Positions 18,829 to 27,615 of a stretch of 64,000 bases of DNA are shown here, in pieces. The notes under the pieces are model-generated. The model saw nothing but the letters and a program-made list of their open reading frames with translations. It was not told where the DNA came from and ran no database searches. The DNA is from Alphaproteobacteria bacterium (GTDB taxonomy: Bacteria; Pseudomonadota; Alphaproteobacteria; Thalassobaculales; Thalassobaculaceae): positions 124,001-188,000 of the forward strand of contig JANSYS010000007.1 of assembly GCA_024742275.1 (NCBI GenBank), written 5' to 3'. The position numbers were made by a program, and so were the translations under genes. The first letter of the stretch is position 1, and each line of letters starts with the position of its first letter.

Positions 18829-19800
18829 CTAGGATCGGGCCGGGGTCCGCGAAACCGGCGGCGGACCGTCGCCAGAAACGCTGTTGAGCAATTCCTTGAT
18901 GCCGCCGATCGAGCCGATCAGCGATGCCGCCTCGAGCGGCATGAACACGGTCTTCTGGTTCGGCGACTGGGCAAAGGCGGTCAGTGCCTCGACGTATTTC
19001 TGAGCAACGAAGTAGTTTACCGCGTTGGTTCCCGTCGACCCGATCGCTTCGGCCACCAAGCGCGTCGCCTCGGCCTCCGCCTGGGCCAGGCGCTCGCGCG
19101 CTTCCGCCTGACGCTGGGCCGCCACAAGCTCGCCTTCGGCCTTCAGGATCTGGGACTGCTTGTCGCCTTCCGCCCGCTGGATCGCGGCGGCGCGATAACC
19201 CTCCGCCTCCAGGATTTCGGCCCGCTTTTCGCGCTCCGCCTTCATCTGGCTCGCCATTGCGTCCAGCAGATCCTTCGGCGGCGCGATATCCTTGATCTCG
19301 ACCCGCGTGATCTTCGTACCCCAAGGGTCCGTCGCCTCGTCCATGACGCGGAGGATCTGGTTGTTCATCTCGTCTCGCGAGGACAACGCGGAATCGAGGG
19401 CGGTGCTACCCAGAACCGAGCGGATATTGGTCAGCGCGAGGTTCACGACGGCCTGCTCCAGATCGCGCACCTCGTACGCGGCGCGGCGCGGATCGATCAC
19501 CTGGTAGAAAACGATGGCGTCGACCGTGCAGGACGCGTTGTCCTGAGTGATGACGTCCTGCTCGGGGATATCGAGCACGTTCTCCATCATGTTGATTTTC
19601 CGGCCGATCCGGCTGAACAGCGGGTTGATCAGCCCAAGCCCCGGCTCCAGCGTGGTCACATAGCGACCGAACCGCTCGACGGTCCACTGCTCGCCCTGCG
19701 GCACGATCCGAACACCCTTGGCCACCAGAAAGACCAGCACGATGCCCAAGACGATAAGGGCGACCTGTCCGCCCGAAATGAAGTCGACCACTGGAGACAT
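18829..19800 (-). CDS. SPFH/stomatin-like membrane protein (paraslipin, QmcA type)
   Basis: A 323-residue band-7 protein. An N-terminal hydrophobic anchor (about residues 10-26) precedes the SPFH domain with GVRIVPQGEQWTVERFGRY and ALTNIRSVLGSTALDSALSSRDEMN. The rest is a long Ala/Glu-rich coiled coil with repeated AEGDKQSQILKAEGE-type segments. Stomatins form membrane-attached oligomeric cages and are usually paired with NfeD, as here. Confidence 0.94.
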   Translation of the reverse strand: MSPVVDFISGGQVALIVLGIVLVFLVAKGVRIVPQGEQWTVERFGRYVTTLEPGLGLINPLFSRIGRKINMMENVLDIPEQDVITQDNASCTVDAIVFYQVIDPRRAAYEVRDLEQAVVNLALTNIRSVLGSTALDSALSSRDEMNNQILRVMDEATDPWGTKITRVEIKDIAPPKDLLDAMASQMKAEREKRAEILEAEGYRAAAIQRAEGDKQSQILKAEGELVAAQRQAEARERLAQAEAEATRLVAEAIGSTGTNAVNYFVAQKYVEALTAFAQSPNQKTVFMPLEAASLIGSIGGIKELLNSVSGDGPPPVSRTPARS

Positions 19801-19946
19801 GAATTCCTCGATTCGTCATAGGGTTCACCTGGCCCGGGACGCCGTTCGCGCCACCATCGGGTGATCCGCAACGAGAACGAGGCCCATTTTGGATAAATGG
19901 GCCTCGCGATATGTCTGTACAATCGGAATTCGGTCGGGCGACGTCG

Positions 19947-22121
19947 CTATCCGCCGAATGTTGCCTTGGCTTCGATCCGGCGACGGTGCAGCACCGGCTC
20001 GGTATAGCCGCTCGGCTGCTCCCGTCCCTTGAACACCAGATCGCACGCAGCCTGGAAGGCCACACTGCCGTCGAAGTCGGCCGCCATCGGACGATAGGCC
20101 GGGTCGCCGGCGTTCTGGCCGTCGACCACCTGCGCCATGCGCTTCATGGTCTCCATGACCTGTGCCTCGCTGCACACCCCATGGTGCAGCCAGTTGGCGA
20201 TGTGCTGGCTGGAGATCCGAAGCGTCGCTCGGTCCTCCATCAGCCCGACATCGTTGATGTCCGGCACCTTGGAGCACCCGACGCCCTGATCGACCCAACG
20301 CACCACGTAGCCGAGGATACCCTGGGCGTTGTTGTCGAGTTCGGCCTGGATATCCTCCGGCGACCAGTTGGGGCGAGCGGCCACCGGCACCGTAAGGATG
20401 TCGTCGAGCTTGGCCCGGCTGCGCGACCGGAGTTCGTCCTGACGCGCCTTCACGTCGACCGTGTGGTAGTGGGTGGCGTGCAGGGTCGCCGCCGTCGGCG
20501 ACGGCACCCAGGCGGTGTTGGCCCCGGCCTTGGGATGACCGATCTTCTGCTCCAGCATCGCCGCCATCAGGTCCGGCATGGCCCACATGCCTTTGCCGAT
20601 CTGCGCCTTGCCGGTCAGACCGCATTCGAGCCCGATATCGACGTTCCAGTTCTCGTAGGCGGCGATCCACGGGGCGGCCTTCATGTCGCCTTTGCGGATC
20701 ATCGGACCCGCTTCCATGGAGGTGTGCATCTCGTCGCCGGTACGGTCGAGGAAGCCGGTATTGATGAAGGCGACCCGGCTCTTGGCGGCGCGGATGCATT
20801 CCTTCAGGTTGACGGTGGTCCGCCGCTCCTCGTCCATGATGCCCATCTTCAGGGTGTTCGGCGTCATGCCCAACACCTGCTCGACCCGCCCGAACAGCTC
20901 GTTGGAGAAGCCGACCTCCTCGGGGCCGTGCATCTTCGGCTTGACGATGTACACCGAGCCGGCGCGGGAATTGTGCAGGCTCTGGCCGCCCTTCAGGTCG
21001 TGCAGGGCGATGGCACTGGTGAACATCGCGTCGAGGATGCCCTCGGGCACCTCGTTGCCGTCGCCGTCGAGCACCGCCGGATTGGTCATCAGATGGCCGA
21101 CATTGCGGACCAGCATCAGCGACCGGCCGTGCAGCGTCAGCGTGGAGCCGTCCGGCGCGGTGTAGCTCCGGTCGGGGTTCAGCTTGCGCTCGACCGTCTT
21201 GCCGCCCTTCTCGAACCGCTCGACCAGATCCGCCTTCATCAGGCCGAGCCAGTTGCGGTAGGCGAGCACCTTGTCCGGCGCATCGACCGCCGCGACCGAG
21301 TCCTCGCAGTCCATGATCGTGCTGACGGCGGATTCCAGAACGACGTCGGCCACATGGGCCGGGTCCGTCTTACCGATCGGATGAGAGGCGTCGATCACGA
21401 TCTCGGCGTGCATCCCGTTGCGCACCAGCAGTATGCCGGTGGGAGCGGCCGCGTCGCCCTTGTAGCCGACGAACTGACCAGGATCCTTGAGGCCCGTCGT
21501 GCCGGTGGACGTCGTCACCGTCAACGTTCCGCCATCAATGGCGTAGCCGGTCGAGTCAGCATGACTGCCGGACGCCAGGGGAGCGGACTCGTCCAGAAAC
21601 TTGCGTGCCCAGGCGATGACCTTCGCCCCGCGCGCCGGATTGTAGCCGCCCGCGCGCTCGGCGCCGTCTTCCTCTGAAATCGCGTCCGTGCCGTAGAGCG
21701 CGTCGTAGAGGCTACCCCACCGGGCGTTCGCCGCGTTTAGGGCATAGCGCGCGTTCATCACCGGAACGACGAGCTGCGGGCCAGCGATCGACGCGATCTC
21801 GGGGTCGACATTTGCGGTCTCGACCTTGAAGTCGGGTCCTTCCTCAACGAGGTAGCCGATTTCCTTCAGGAAAGCCTTATAGGCGGGCAGGTCGCCGATC
21901 GGTCCCGGGTTGGCCTTGTGCCAGGCGTCGATCTCCGCCTGTATCTTTTCGCGCTTGGCCAGCAGGGCGGCGTTGCGGAGAGCGAGATCGCGGACGATGG
22001 CGCCAAGGCCTTCCCAGAAGGCTGCGGCGTCGACGCCGGTTCCCGGAAGAGCCTCGTTGTTGGCGAAGTCATAGAGCTCCTTCGCCACCTGCAGTCCACC
22101 GACCTCTACCCGCTCCGTCAT
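19947..22121 (-). CDS. glcB: malate synthase G
   Basis: Condenses glyoxylate with acetyl-CoA to give malate. At 724 residues it has the length of isoform G, with a conserved N-terminus ([19 protein letters not shown]), the catalytic barrel motifs [14 protein letters not shown]-like (here [16 protein letters not shown]), [17 protein letters not shown] and the C-terminal [20 protein letters not shown]. The ATG is close to the upstream divergent region and stands alone. It is the expected consumer of glyoxylate from AllA encoded 2 kb away, though not in one operon. Confidence 0.97.
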   Translation of the reverse strand: MTERVEVGGLQVAKELYDFANNEALPGTGVDAAAFWEGLGAIVRDLALRNAALLAKREKIQAEIDAWHKANPGPIGDLPAYKAFLKEIGYLVEEGPDFKVETANVDPEIASIAGPQLVVPVMNARYALNAANARWGSLYDALYGTDAISEEDGAERAGGYNPARGAKVIAWARKFLDESAPLASGSHADSTGYAIDGGTLTVTTSTGTTGLKDPGQFVGYKGDAAAPTGILLVRNGMHAEIVIDASHPIGKTDPAHVADVVLESAVSTIMDCEDSVAAVDAPDKVLAYRNWLGLMKADLVERFEKGGKTVERKLNPDRSYTAPDGSTLTLHGRSLMLVRNVGHLMTNPAVLDGDGNEVPEGILDAMFTSAIALHDLKGGQSLHNSRAGSVYIVKPKMHGPEEVGFSNELFGRVEQVLGMTPNTLKMGIMDEERRTTVNLKECIRAAKSRVAFINTGFLDRTGDEMHTSMEAGPMIRKGDMKAAPWIAAYENWNVDIGLECGLTGKAQIGKGMWAMPDLMAAMLEQKIGHPKAGANTAWVPSPTAATLHATHYHTVDVKARQDELRSRSRAKLDDILTVPVAARPNWSPEDIQAELDNNAQGILGYVVRWVDQGVGCSKVPDINDVGLMEDRATLRISSQHIANWLHHGVCSEAQVMETMKRMAQVVDGQNAGDPAYRPMAADFDGSVAFQAACDLVFKGREQPSGYTEPVLHRRRIEAKATFGG

Positions 22122-22323
22122 GCGCTTGCTCCCTGACTTCGTCTGTTTTCGAACCGTTTTAAGCGGCTGGCGCTATAAACAGGATGGCCTAGTTTCGATC
22201 AAGGGAAACCTCCCTTCCGGCAAACGATCAATGCCGGAATCGGAACGGATCCGTCAGAGGTGAGTGGGCTTTCTCCGATGGACGACCGGTCCGTGCGTCG
22301 CTGATATCTTGGGCTCAATTCAA

Positions 22324-22349
22324 ATGCGGCCCGGTCCTATGCGGCCCGG
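22324..22349 (+). repeat. 11-bp direct repeat upstream of the PilZ gene
   Basis: ATGCGGCCCGG occurs at 22324-22334 and again at 22339-22349, separated by TCCT. It lies 50-75 nt upstream of the PilZ start in the 276-nt glcB/pilZ intergenic region. It may be a chance repeat or a binding site. Confidence 0.4.
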
Positions 22350-22397
22350 ACTCCCCGCCAGTACCAAGGGCGGCCAACCTGTGCTAGGCAGCGAGCG

Positions 22398-22766
22398 ATG
22401 AGGATACCTTTTCTATCTCGCCCGCGAACACCCGAGGTCGAGCGCCGCCGTCAACCGCGCCTGAAGGTGCGGGGCGATAGTTTCGTGCGGATAGAAGGAC
22501 GGGACGTGGCTCCGATCAACTGGTCGGAGGACGGCTTCCTGGCCGGCCCCTATTCCGGCGGCCTGATCGCCGGTCAGAAGGCAACAATCCGGATCGTCGT
22601 TCACGATTTTCATGACAAGGCAGGCAAGCTGGATCTGGAACTGAAGGTCGTCATCAAGCGCATCGACGGCCGAGGGATCGCCGGGAGGTTCTATTCCCCC
22701 GAACGGTACAAGCGGCATGCGATCCAGGAGTTCTACGCAGCCAAACTGAAGCAGCGAAAGACATGA
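22398..22766 (+). CDS. PilZ domain protein
   Basis: A 122-residue single-domain PilZ protein. The cyclic-di-GMP binding signature is present in outline: an Arg-rich segment RRRQPRLKVRG near residue 16 and NWSEDGFLAG (N-x-S-x-x-G) about 25 residues later. Beta-strand-like segments (ATIRIVVHDF, LDLELKVVIKRI) follow. The stop overlaps the next start (ATGA), so it is probably co-translated with the DUF188 gene. Confidence 0.8.
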   Translation: MRIPFLSRPRTPEVERRRQPRLKVRGDSFVRIEGRDVAPINWSEDGFLAGPYSGGLIAGQKATIRIVVHDFHDKAGKLDLELKVVIKRIDGRGIAGRFYSPERYKRHAIQEFYAAKLKQRKT

Positions 22767-23206
22767 GCGGCGCCAGGATCTTCGTCGATGCCGACGCCTG
22801 CCCGGTGCGGGACGAGATCGTGTCGGTCGCCGAACGCCTTGGTGTCGAGGTCTTCCTGGTGAGCAACCGAGGCTTCCGGGTCACCGAGCATCCGACCGTC
22901 CACAACATCGTCGTCAGCCAGGATCTCGATGCGGCGGACGACTGGATCGTCGGCAAGGTCGCAGCCAGCGATGTGGTGATAACCGGAGACATACCGCTGG
23001 CCTCCCGTTGCCTCGAAGCGGGCGCGCGGGTGATCGATCACAAGGGCAAAGCCTTCACCGCCGCCAATATCGGCATGGCCCTGAGCATGAGGGACCTAAT
23101 GAGCGACCTGCGCGCGATGGGCGAGGCCAAGGGCGGCGGCCCTGCCTTCACGCGCCAGGACCGGTCGCGTTTCCGCGAGGCGTTGGACAAGGCGCTAAGG
23201 ACCTGA
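22763..23206 (+). CDS. DUF188 / YaiI-YqxD family protein
   Basis: A 147-residue member of the UPF0178 family, recognised by the N-terminal IFVDADACPVRDEI and later VITGDIPLASRCLEAGA. The fold is PIN-like and conserved acidic residues suggest a nuclease, but the function is not established. It overlaps the PilZ gene by 4 nt and converges on an HTH gene 7 nt beyond its stop. Confidence 0.92.
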   Translation: MSGARIFVDADACPVRDEIVSVAERLGVEVFLVSNRGFRVTEHPTVHNIVVSQDLDAADDWIVGKVAASDVVITGDIPLASRCLEAGARVIDHKGKAFTAANIGMALSMRDLMSDLRAMGEAKGGGPAFTRQDRSRFREALDKALRT

Positions 23207-23213
23207 AGTCGGC

Positions 23214-23435
23214 TCACCCGTCCGGAGGTTCCTCCGGCTCGTAGGTCAGAAGGTCCGCCGGCTGACACTCGAGCACGTTGCAGATCCGGGAAAGCGTTTC
23301 GAACCGTATCCCCTTCACCTTGCCGGATCGAAGCAGCGACAGGTTCTGCTCTGTCATGCCGATACGCTCCGCCAACTCCTTGCCGCGCATCTTGCGGCGG
23401 GCGAGCATCACATCGAGGGTCACGACGATGGGCAC
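23214..23435 (-). CDS. small XRE-family HTH regulator (YozG type)
   Basis: A 73-residue helix-turn-helix protein. The GTG at 23435 gives VPIVVTLDVMLARRKMRGKE, matching the N-terminus typical of this family (VTLDVMLAxRKM). The HTH is ELAERIGMTEQNLSLLRSGK, followed by LSRICNVLECQPADLLTY. It begins 8 nt after the stop of a DUF2975 membrane protein gene, a pairing seen in many bacteria, where the HTH protein probably regulates the pair. Confidence 0.88.
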   Translation of the reverse strand: MPIVVTLDVMLARRKMRGKELAERIGMTEQNLSLLRSGKVKGIRFETLSRICNVLECQPADLLTYEPEEPPDG

Positions 23436-23443
23436 GGACGCGC

Positions 23444-23989
23444 TCAGACGAACTGACGGTTTTCGTCGGCGATCGCGGCGGCCTCGCGGAGTACCGTCGC
23501 CAGCGCCACCATCAGCAGGCCGATGGCGAACAGCACGACGTCCGTGCTGGACACGGAGATCTGAAGCTGGCGCGCGCCCGGCTCCGCCGCTCGGGTAAGC
23601 CAGACCGACAACAGCGCATGGGCGACGATCTTCGCGGGGATCACGGCGAGCAGCGAGACCGCGAACCGCCGCAACCGCACCGCGTTGTCGCGGTCGAAGA
23701 GATCGCCCTCGGCGAAGCGGCCGAACAACCGTGCGAGATGGAAAAACCCCCACATGCCGATCGCCGCCGGCAGCATGGAGATCGCATATCCGCCGATGCG
23801 GTCGCCCGTCAAAAGCTCGGAGAGGCGCAGGCCCGGCATCACGGAGGGTGCGAACGCCTCGAACCTGAGCCAGACACCGATCAGGATCACAGGGCCGGCG
23901 ACCGCCAACGCGAGGCTGACCCAGCGCATCGCGGCGGCAAACCGGCTCAGGCGCTCCCGCCGTCGTTCAGCCGTCAATGCTTCGACCAT
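23444..23989 (-). CDS. DUF2975 membrane protein
   Basis: A 181-residue protein with four hydrophobic helices (about residues 20-42, 68-90, 106-130 and 146-168) and the C-terminal REAAAIADENRQFV typical of DUF2975. Function unknown. GGAG lies 8 nt before the ATG. Upstream is an AT-rich stretch (24021-24060) unlike the rest of the region, which probably carries promoters for this gene and for the divergent lipoprotein. Confidence 0.85.
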   Translation of the reverse strand: MVEALTAERRRERLSRFAAAMRWVSLALAVAGPVILIGVWLRFEAFAPSVMPGLRLSELLTGDRIGGYAISMLPAAIGMWGFFHLARLFGRFAEGDLFDRDNAVRLRRFAVSLLAVIPAKIVAHALLSVWLTRAAEPGARQLQISVSSTDVVLFAIGLLMVALATVLREAAAIADENRQFV

Positions 23990-24067
23990 CGGATCGCTCC
24001 AAAACCATTGGACGGAATCGTTTTATAATGATTATTAATCAATATAAAACAATAATTTTGGTGTCCA

Positions 24068-24235
24068 ATGCCGAAAATCATCGCCTGCCTGCTCGGTCTG
24101 ACCGTCCTTACCGGATGCGCCGGTCAGGACGCTGAAGACGCCGCGATCCGTTGGGTAGGCAAGATGGCCCTGGCGGCCTGCGAAGCGGCTCCAAACTGTT
24201 CGACGATCGACAAAGGCGACCGCCGACGCGACTAG
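24068..24235 (+). CDS. small predicted lipoprotein
   Basis: A 55-residue frame, MPKIIACLLGLTVLTGCAGQ at its start: a short basic n-region, hydrophobic core and the lipobox LTGC with Cys17 as the lipidated residue. Two more cysteines follow (ACEAAPNC), and the tail is charged. It diverges from the DUF2975 gene across the AT-rich region, with TATAAT at 24024-24029 upstream. Its stop overlaps the allA stop tail to tail. Function unknown. Confidence 0.65.
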   Translation: MPKIIACLLGLTVLTGCAGQDAEDAAIRWVGKMALAACEAAPNCSTIDKGDRRRD

Positions 24236-24753
24236 AGCGGTTCGGGCTTCGTCATCACCCTCGGCATACGCCCGCGCCCGAGGGTCAGGGTCACGTCATG
24301 CGGCAGGTCGACGAACTCCTCGTCTTTCTCGCCGCCGTCTAGGAACATGACCGTGGCGAAGATCGCGGGCCGGTCGAGGACCGTCATCGGGTGGTGCCAG
24401 ACATTGGCGTTGTAGCTCACGCCCTGATCGCCCTTCGCCAGGAAAAGAACCAGATTCTCAGGGTCTGGAAGACCATCGGATCCATGGGGCGCTACCAGCA
24501 CGAGATAGCGCGCGACGTCGACCGGCAGGAACGCCTGACTGGAGAACTCGTGCCGTTCCATGGTCCGCGTGGTCAGCGGCACGGCGCTCGGCGGGGTCAG
24601 GCTGGTGCGGAAGCAGAGCCTTGCCGCCGGGCCGCGAAGGTTCTGAGCGGAGGCGGAATAGTCCACCCGGCCCGGACCCGTCGGAAGCTTCAACACATGG
24701 CCGTAGGGGGCGAAAGCCTCGGCGGTCAGCGGAATGGGGGTGAGAGCGCTCAT
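24232..24753 (-). CDS. allA: ureidoglycolate lyase
   Basis: Splits ureidoglycolate to glyoxylate and urea in purine degradation. The 173 residues carry the family motifs PYGHVLKLP, MERHEFSSQAFLP and GVSYNANVWHHPMTVLDRPA, with the paired histidines. Length matches AllA. GAGG lies 7 nt before the start. No other purine-catabolism gene is adjacent; glcB, which would use the glyoxylate, lies 2 kb away on the same strand. Confidence 0.9.
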   Translation of the reverse strand: MSALTPIPLTAEAFAPYGHVLKLPTGPGRVDYSASAQNLRGPAARLCFRTSLTPPSAVPLTTRTMERHEFSSQAFLPVDVARYLVLVAPHGSDGLPDPENLVLFLAKGDQGVSYNANVWHHPMTVLDRPAIFATVMFLDGGEKDEEFVDLPHDVTLTLGRGRMPRVMTKPEPL

Positions 24754-24842
24754 CGGGGGCCTCGGGGAACGAACCAGGAAACGGACCGGGCGAGCCTATC
24801 CGTCGCCGCGTCGGCGGTCATTGGCTTTCCACAACGTCGGCG

Positions 24843-25337
24843 CTAGAGCAGTCCTTTGGCCACGAGGTCCAGACGGCCTTTCTCCCAAATCGGCTCCGCC
24901 TCCTCCGGCGTCATCCGGCCGAAGCAGTCCATGTAGATCTCGGAGAGGCGCAAGAAGCCGGCCTTGTAGCGCGGCCCCCAAGTCTCGAGGTCCCACGGTT
25001 CGTCGGACGGCTCGACGGCGGTGTCGATGCCGCAGAACATGGCATCGACCATCCCCTCGGAAGTGCGCGGACGACAGGGGAGCAAGCCGTAGTCGAAATC
25101 CTCGAAGAACAGGATTCGCGCATCCTCTTCGGCGTTGCGCGTCCTGTAGACGATCCCGTCCACCGATGCGCCAGGATCCGCGACCAGCATCGGGAAACTG
25201 TCCTTTCGGACCCGGACCCGATGGTATCCGTACAGCGCCGCGGCTTCGAAGGCATCGTCCGCAACAGACCGACCCAGCACCAGCTCCAGCACGTCGCGAT
25301 CCATCAGTGTTCCGAAGAAGAAGTACCGCGTGGACAT
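24843..25337 (-). CDS. gamma-glutamylcyclotransferase-like (AIG2/GGCT family) protein
   Basis: A 164-residue protein with the GGCT substrate loop FFFGTLMD at residues 6-13 and the expected beta-barrel pattern (YHRVRVRKDSFPMLVADPG, VDGIVYR). A catalytic Glu is likely in FFEDFDYG. It may act on gamma-glutamyl amines. It ends 89 nt before allA on the same strand. A perfect 13-bp hairpin sequence lies in its 5' leader. Confidence 0.8.
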   Translation of the reverse strand: MSTRYFFFGTLMDRDVLELVLGRSVADDAFEAAALYGYHRVRVRKDSFPMLVADPGASVDGIVYRTRNAEEDARILFFEDFDYGLLPCRPRTSEGMVDAMFCGIDTAVEPSDEPWDLETWGPRYKAGFLRLSEIYMDCFGRMTPEEAEPIWEKGRLDLVAKGLL

Positions 25338-25811
25338 TTCCTGGGCCGTCCCACTCCATCGTGTCGCGCCGATCGTCTATCGGCCGCCGTCGCACCGATA
25401 GACGATCGTTCTTCTTCCGGCAACGGCAAGACAATGGGCAGGAGGCGTTCTGCACCGGCGATTTCATTGTCGCGGTCGCGACGACACTCATCGGCCAAGT
25501 CCGCGTCGAAGGTCGCCGTCGGCATCCATTTGGACGACGATAATGCCTTCGGCGGACCGCCGTCTCCCTCTCGCGGATGCACGAGTCGGTGGCGGTGAAG
25601 GACAGGACACGCTAGGTCCTTCTGGAGTTTCTGACGGCGGCCGTTTCGCGAGCGGCCCGTCCGGGCGACGGAAAACATCGATCCGTCGTGACGGCCGCGC
25701 CGCCCCGGACGGGACTTGCCCGTACGGGGATATGCGCCATTTGGCAGAAACGCCGGGATTTCGAGCCCTGATCGACGGGCCGCACTGACAGCTGAGTCGG
25801 GAAAAAGAGCA
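25338..25811. other. intergenic region between divergent GGCT-like gene and hemH
   Basis: 474 nt holding the leaders of two divergent genes. The only clear structure is the inverted repeat at 25371-25407. Frames in this stretch have mixed third-position composition and no recognisable protein, so I call no gene here. Confidence 0.5.
25371..25407. promoter_or_regulatory. perfect 13-bp inverted repeat upstream of the GGCT-like gene
   Basis: GATCGTCTATCGG (25371-25383) and CCGATAGACGATC (25395-25407) are exact inverses separated by 11 nt. The repeat ends 33 nt before the start codon of the minus-strand GGCT-like gene, so it could be an operator or a leader hairpin. There is no adjacent upstream gene for it to terminate. 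Confidence 0.6.
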
Positions 25812-26885
25812 ATGAGCCTTCGCACTACCGCCGAAATCGCCGGCGCCCCCGACCATCCGAAGATCAGGCTGGGCCGCGTCGGCGTCCTGCTGGTCAATCT
25901 CGGCACCCCGGATTCGACCCGCGTGCCGGATGTCCGGCGCTACCTGGCCCAGTTCCTGTCCGACCGGCGGGTGATCGAACTCAACCCGATCCTTTGGAAG
26001 GCGATCCTGCACGGCATCATCCTGCGGACGCGGCCGCCAAAGACGGCCGAGGCTTATCGGGCGATCTGGATGACCGAGACCGACGAGTCCCCGCTGCGCC
26101 ACTACACCCGGGAAGAGGCGGCCGGCTTGGCCGAACGGCTTGATCCGGCAGCCGACTCTTTGATGGTCGACTGGGCCATGCGGTATGGCACGCCGGCGGT
26201 CGGCGAGCGGATGCGGGCGCTGCAGGACGCGGGCTGCGACCGGATACTGATCGTCCCACTGTATCCCCAATACTCCGCGTCCACGACCGGAACGGTGATC
26301 GACGAGGTGGCGCGGGAACTGCTGGACATGCGCTGGCAGCCGGCTGTGCGCACCGCGCCCGCCTTCCACGACGACCCGGCCTATATCGAGGCGGTGGCCG
26401 TCGGGATCGAGCGGCATTTGGCGAGCCTGGACTGGGAGCCGGAGGTCATCCTCGCGTCGTTTCACGGCCTGCCGAAACGCTACTTCATGGCAGGCGACCC
26501 CTATCACTGCCACTGCGCCAAGACGGCCAGGTTGGTCCGCGAGCGGCTGGGGATGACCCCGGAGCGGTTCCGGCTCACCTTCCAGTCTCGGTTCGGCCGG
26601 GAGGAATGGCTGCAGCCCTATACCGACGAGACGATCGAAGCCCTGGCCCGAGACGAGGGGATCCGGCGTCTGGCGGTGGTCACGCCCGGTTTCGTCGCGG
26701 ATTGCGTGGAAACCCTTGAGGAAATCGCCATGCAGGGGCACGAGACATTCGAAGAAGCGGGCGGTACGCACTTCACCGCAATTCCCTGCGTCAACGCTTC
26801 GCCCGAAGCGATCGACATGCTCGCGTCGCTGGTGACCCGCGAGCTCGGCGGCTGGTGGGCGCCGGAAGCCGATACCGTAGCTTAG
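25812..26885 (+). CDS. hemH: ferrochelatase
   Basis: Inserts Fe2+ into protoporphyrin IX, the last step of heme b synthesis. The ATG at 25812 (GAAAAAGAG upstream) gives 357 residues; the frame is open further upstream but without family similarity. Visible motifs are VGVLLVNLGTPDS, LYPQYSASTTGTV and the active-site SFHGLPKRY with His218, then TFQSRFGREEWLQPYT. Cysteines in YHCHCAK follow the active site. A heme supply gene suits the oxidase genes in the window, but no FNR box precedes it. Confidence 0.96.
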   Translation: MSLRTTAEIAGAPDHPKIRLGRVGVLLVNLGTPDSTRVPDVRRYLAQFLSDRRVIELNPILWKAILHGIILRTRPPKTAEAYRAIWMTETDESPLRHYTREEAAGLAERLDPAADSLMVDWAMRYGTPAVGERMRALQDAGCDRILIVPLYPQYSASTTGTVIDEVARELLDMRWQPAVRTAPAFHDDPAYIEAVAVGIERHLASLDWEPEVILASFHGLPKRYFMAGDPYHCHCAKTARLVRERLGMTPERFRLTFQSRFGREEWLQPYTDETIEALARDEGIRRLAVVTPGFVADCVETLEEIAMQGHETFEEAGGTHFTAIPCVNASPEAIDMLASLVTRELGGWWAPEADTVA

Positions 26886-26901
26886 GGCGGAAGTCGGAAA
26901 C

Positions 26902-26922
26902 CGGCCGCCGAGACTGCGGCCG
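26902..26922. terminator. hairpin between convergent hemH and GGDEF genes
   Basis: CGGCCGC and GCGGCCG form a 7-bp stem with a 7-nt loop in the 60-nt gap between convergent genes. There is no T-run, so it is at best a weak or Rho-assisted end. Confidence 0.4.
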
Positions 26923-26945
26923 ACTCGTCCACGCGAAGAGCGAGG

Positions 26946-27521
26946 CTACGCGGCGCTCGGCGAGACGACCCGATTGCAGCCGGCCTGCCGCGCCGTATCG
27001 AGACGGGATTCGGCCCGCGCCATGATACCGGTGAGATCTGGAGCGTTCTGTCGCCCGGCCGCCGTGACGACATCAATGCCGATGCTCACCGTGACAGGGA
27101 TCGCGGAACCGTCATCGGCGAAGAACCCGAGGGACTGAACCATCCGCCGGAGTCGCTCGCCGACATCCTTGACGGCGGACAGGTCTATTTCGGTGTGAAG
27201 GATCGCGAAAGTCGTCTCGTCGATCCGGCCGACCACATCCCTGCCGCGCACTACGGTCTGAAGCTGCTGGGCGACGCCGCGGATGATCATGCTTCCGCAC
27301 TCTTGTCCGAAACGACCGACCAGAACGTCGAAATGGTCGATCTCGATCATCGTCAACGCCGAGGCCGACCGAAGCTGCCGACCGAGGCTGACGCGCGACC
27401 GGTCGACGAAACCATCGCGACCGATCAAACCGGAGAGCGGGTCTTCCACGTGACCCACGCTCGCGATCCGGATGCTTTCATCCATGCGGGAAGGAGCCCT
27501 ATGTCTCGTATCGTGCAGCAT
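26946..27521 (-). CDS. degenerate GGDEF-domain protein
   Basis: A 191-residue single-domain protein resembling a diguanylate cyclase: DPLSGLIGRDGFVDR (the D-x-L-T-G-L-x-N/G-R-x-x-F start), ALTMIEIDHFDVLVGRFG, GVAQQLQTVVRGRDVVGR and IPVTVSIGIDV. At the signature position it reads GRIDETTF where an active enzyme has R-x-GGDEF, so it is probably catalytically inactive. No sensor or membrane domain is attached. The start could be the internal ATG at 27485; neither has a clear ribosome site. Confidence 0.75.
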   Translation of the reverse strand: MLHDTRHRAPSRMDESIRIASVGHVEDPLSGLIGRDGFVDRSRVSLGRQLRSASALTMIEIDHFDVLVGRFGQECGSMIIRGVAQQLQTVVRGRDVVGRIDETTFAILHTEIDLSAVKDVGERLRRMVQSLGFFADDGSAIPVTVSIGIDVVTAAGRQNAPDLTGIMARAESRLDTARQAGCNRVVSPSAA

Positions 27522-27615
27522 CTGCGAACCGCGAACTGGAACTTAACGGCAGCAGTCTACCGCCAATCGGTAAACAATCCGTTTACCCGCGCGACTGTGC
27601 TCGTGGGTATGGCTT

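Noticed and set aside
19911-21677. A 588-codon plus-strand frame
   Set aside because: Antisense to glcB, whose identity is certain.
25543-25788. 81-codon plus-strand frame in the hemH upstream region
   Set aside because: Mixed third-position composition, low-complexity Gly/Arg/Asp content and no ribosome site.
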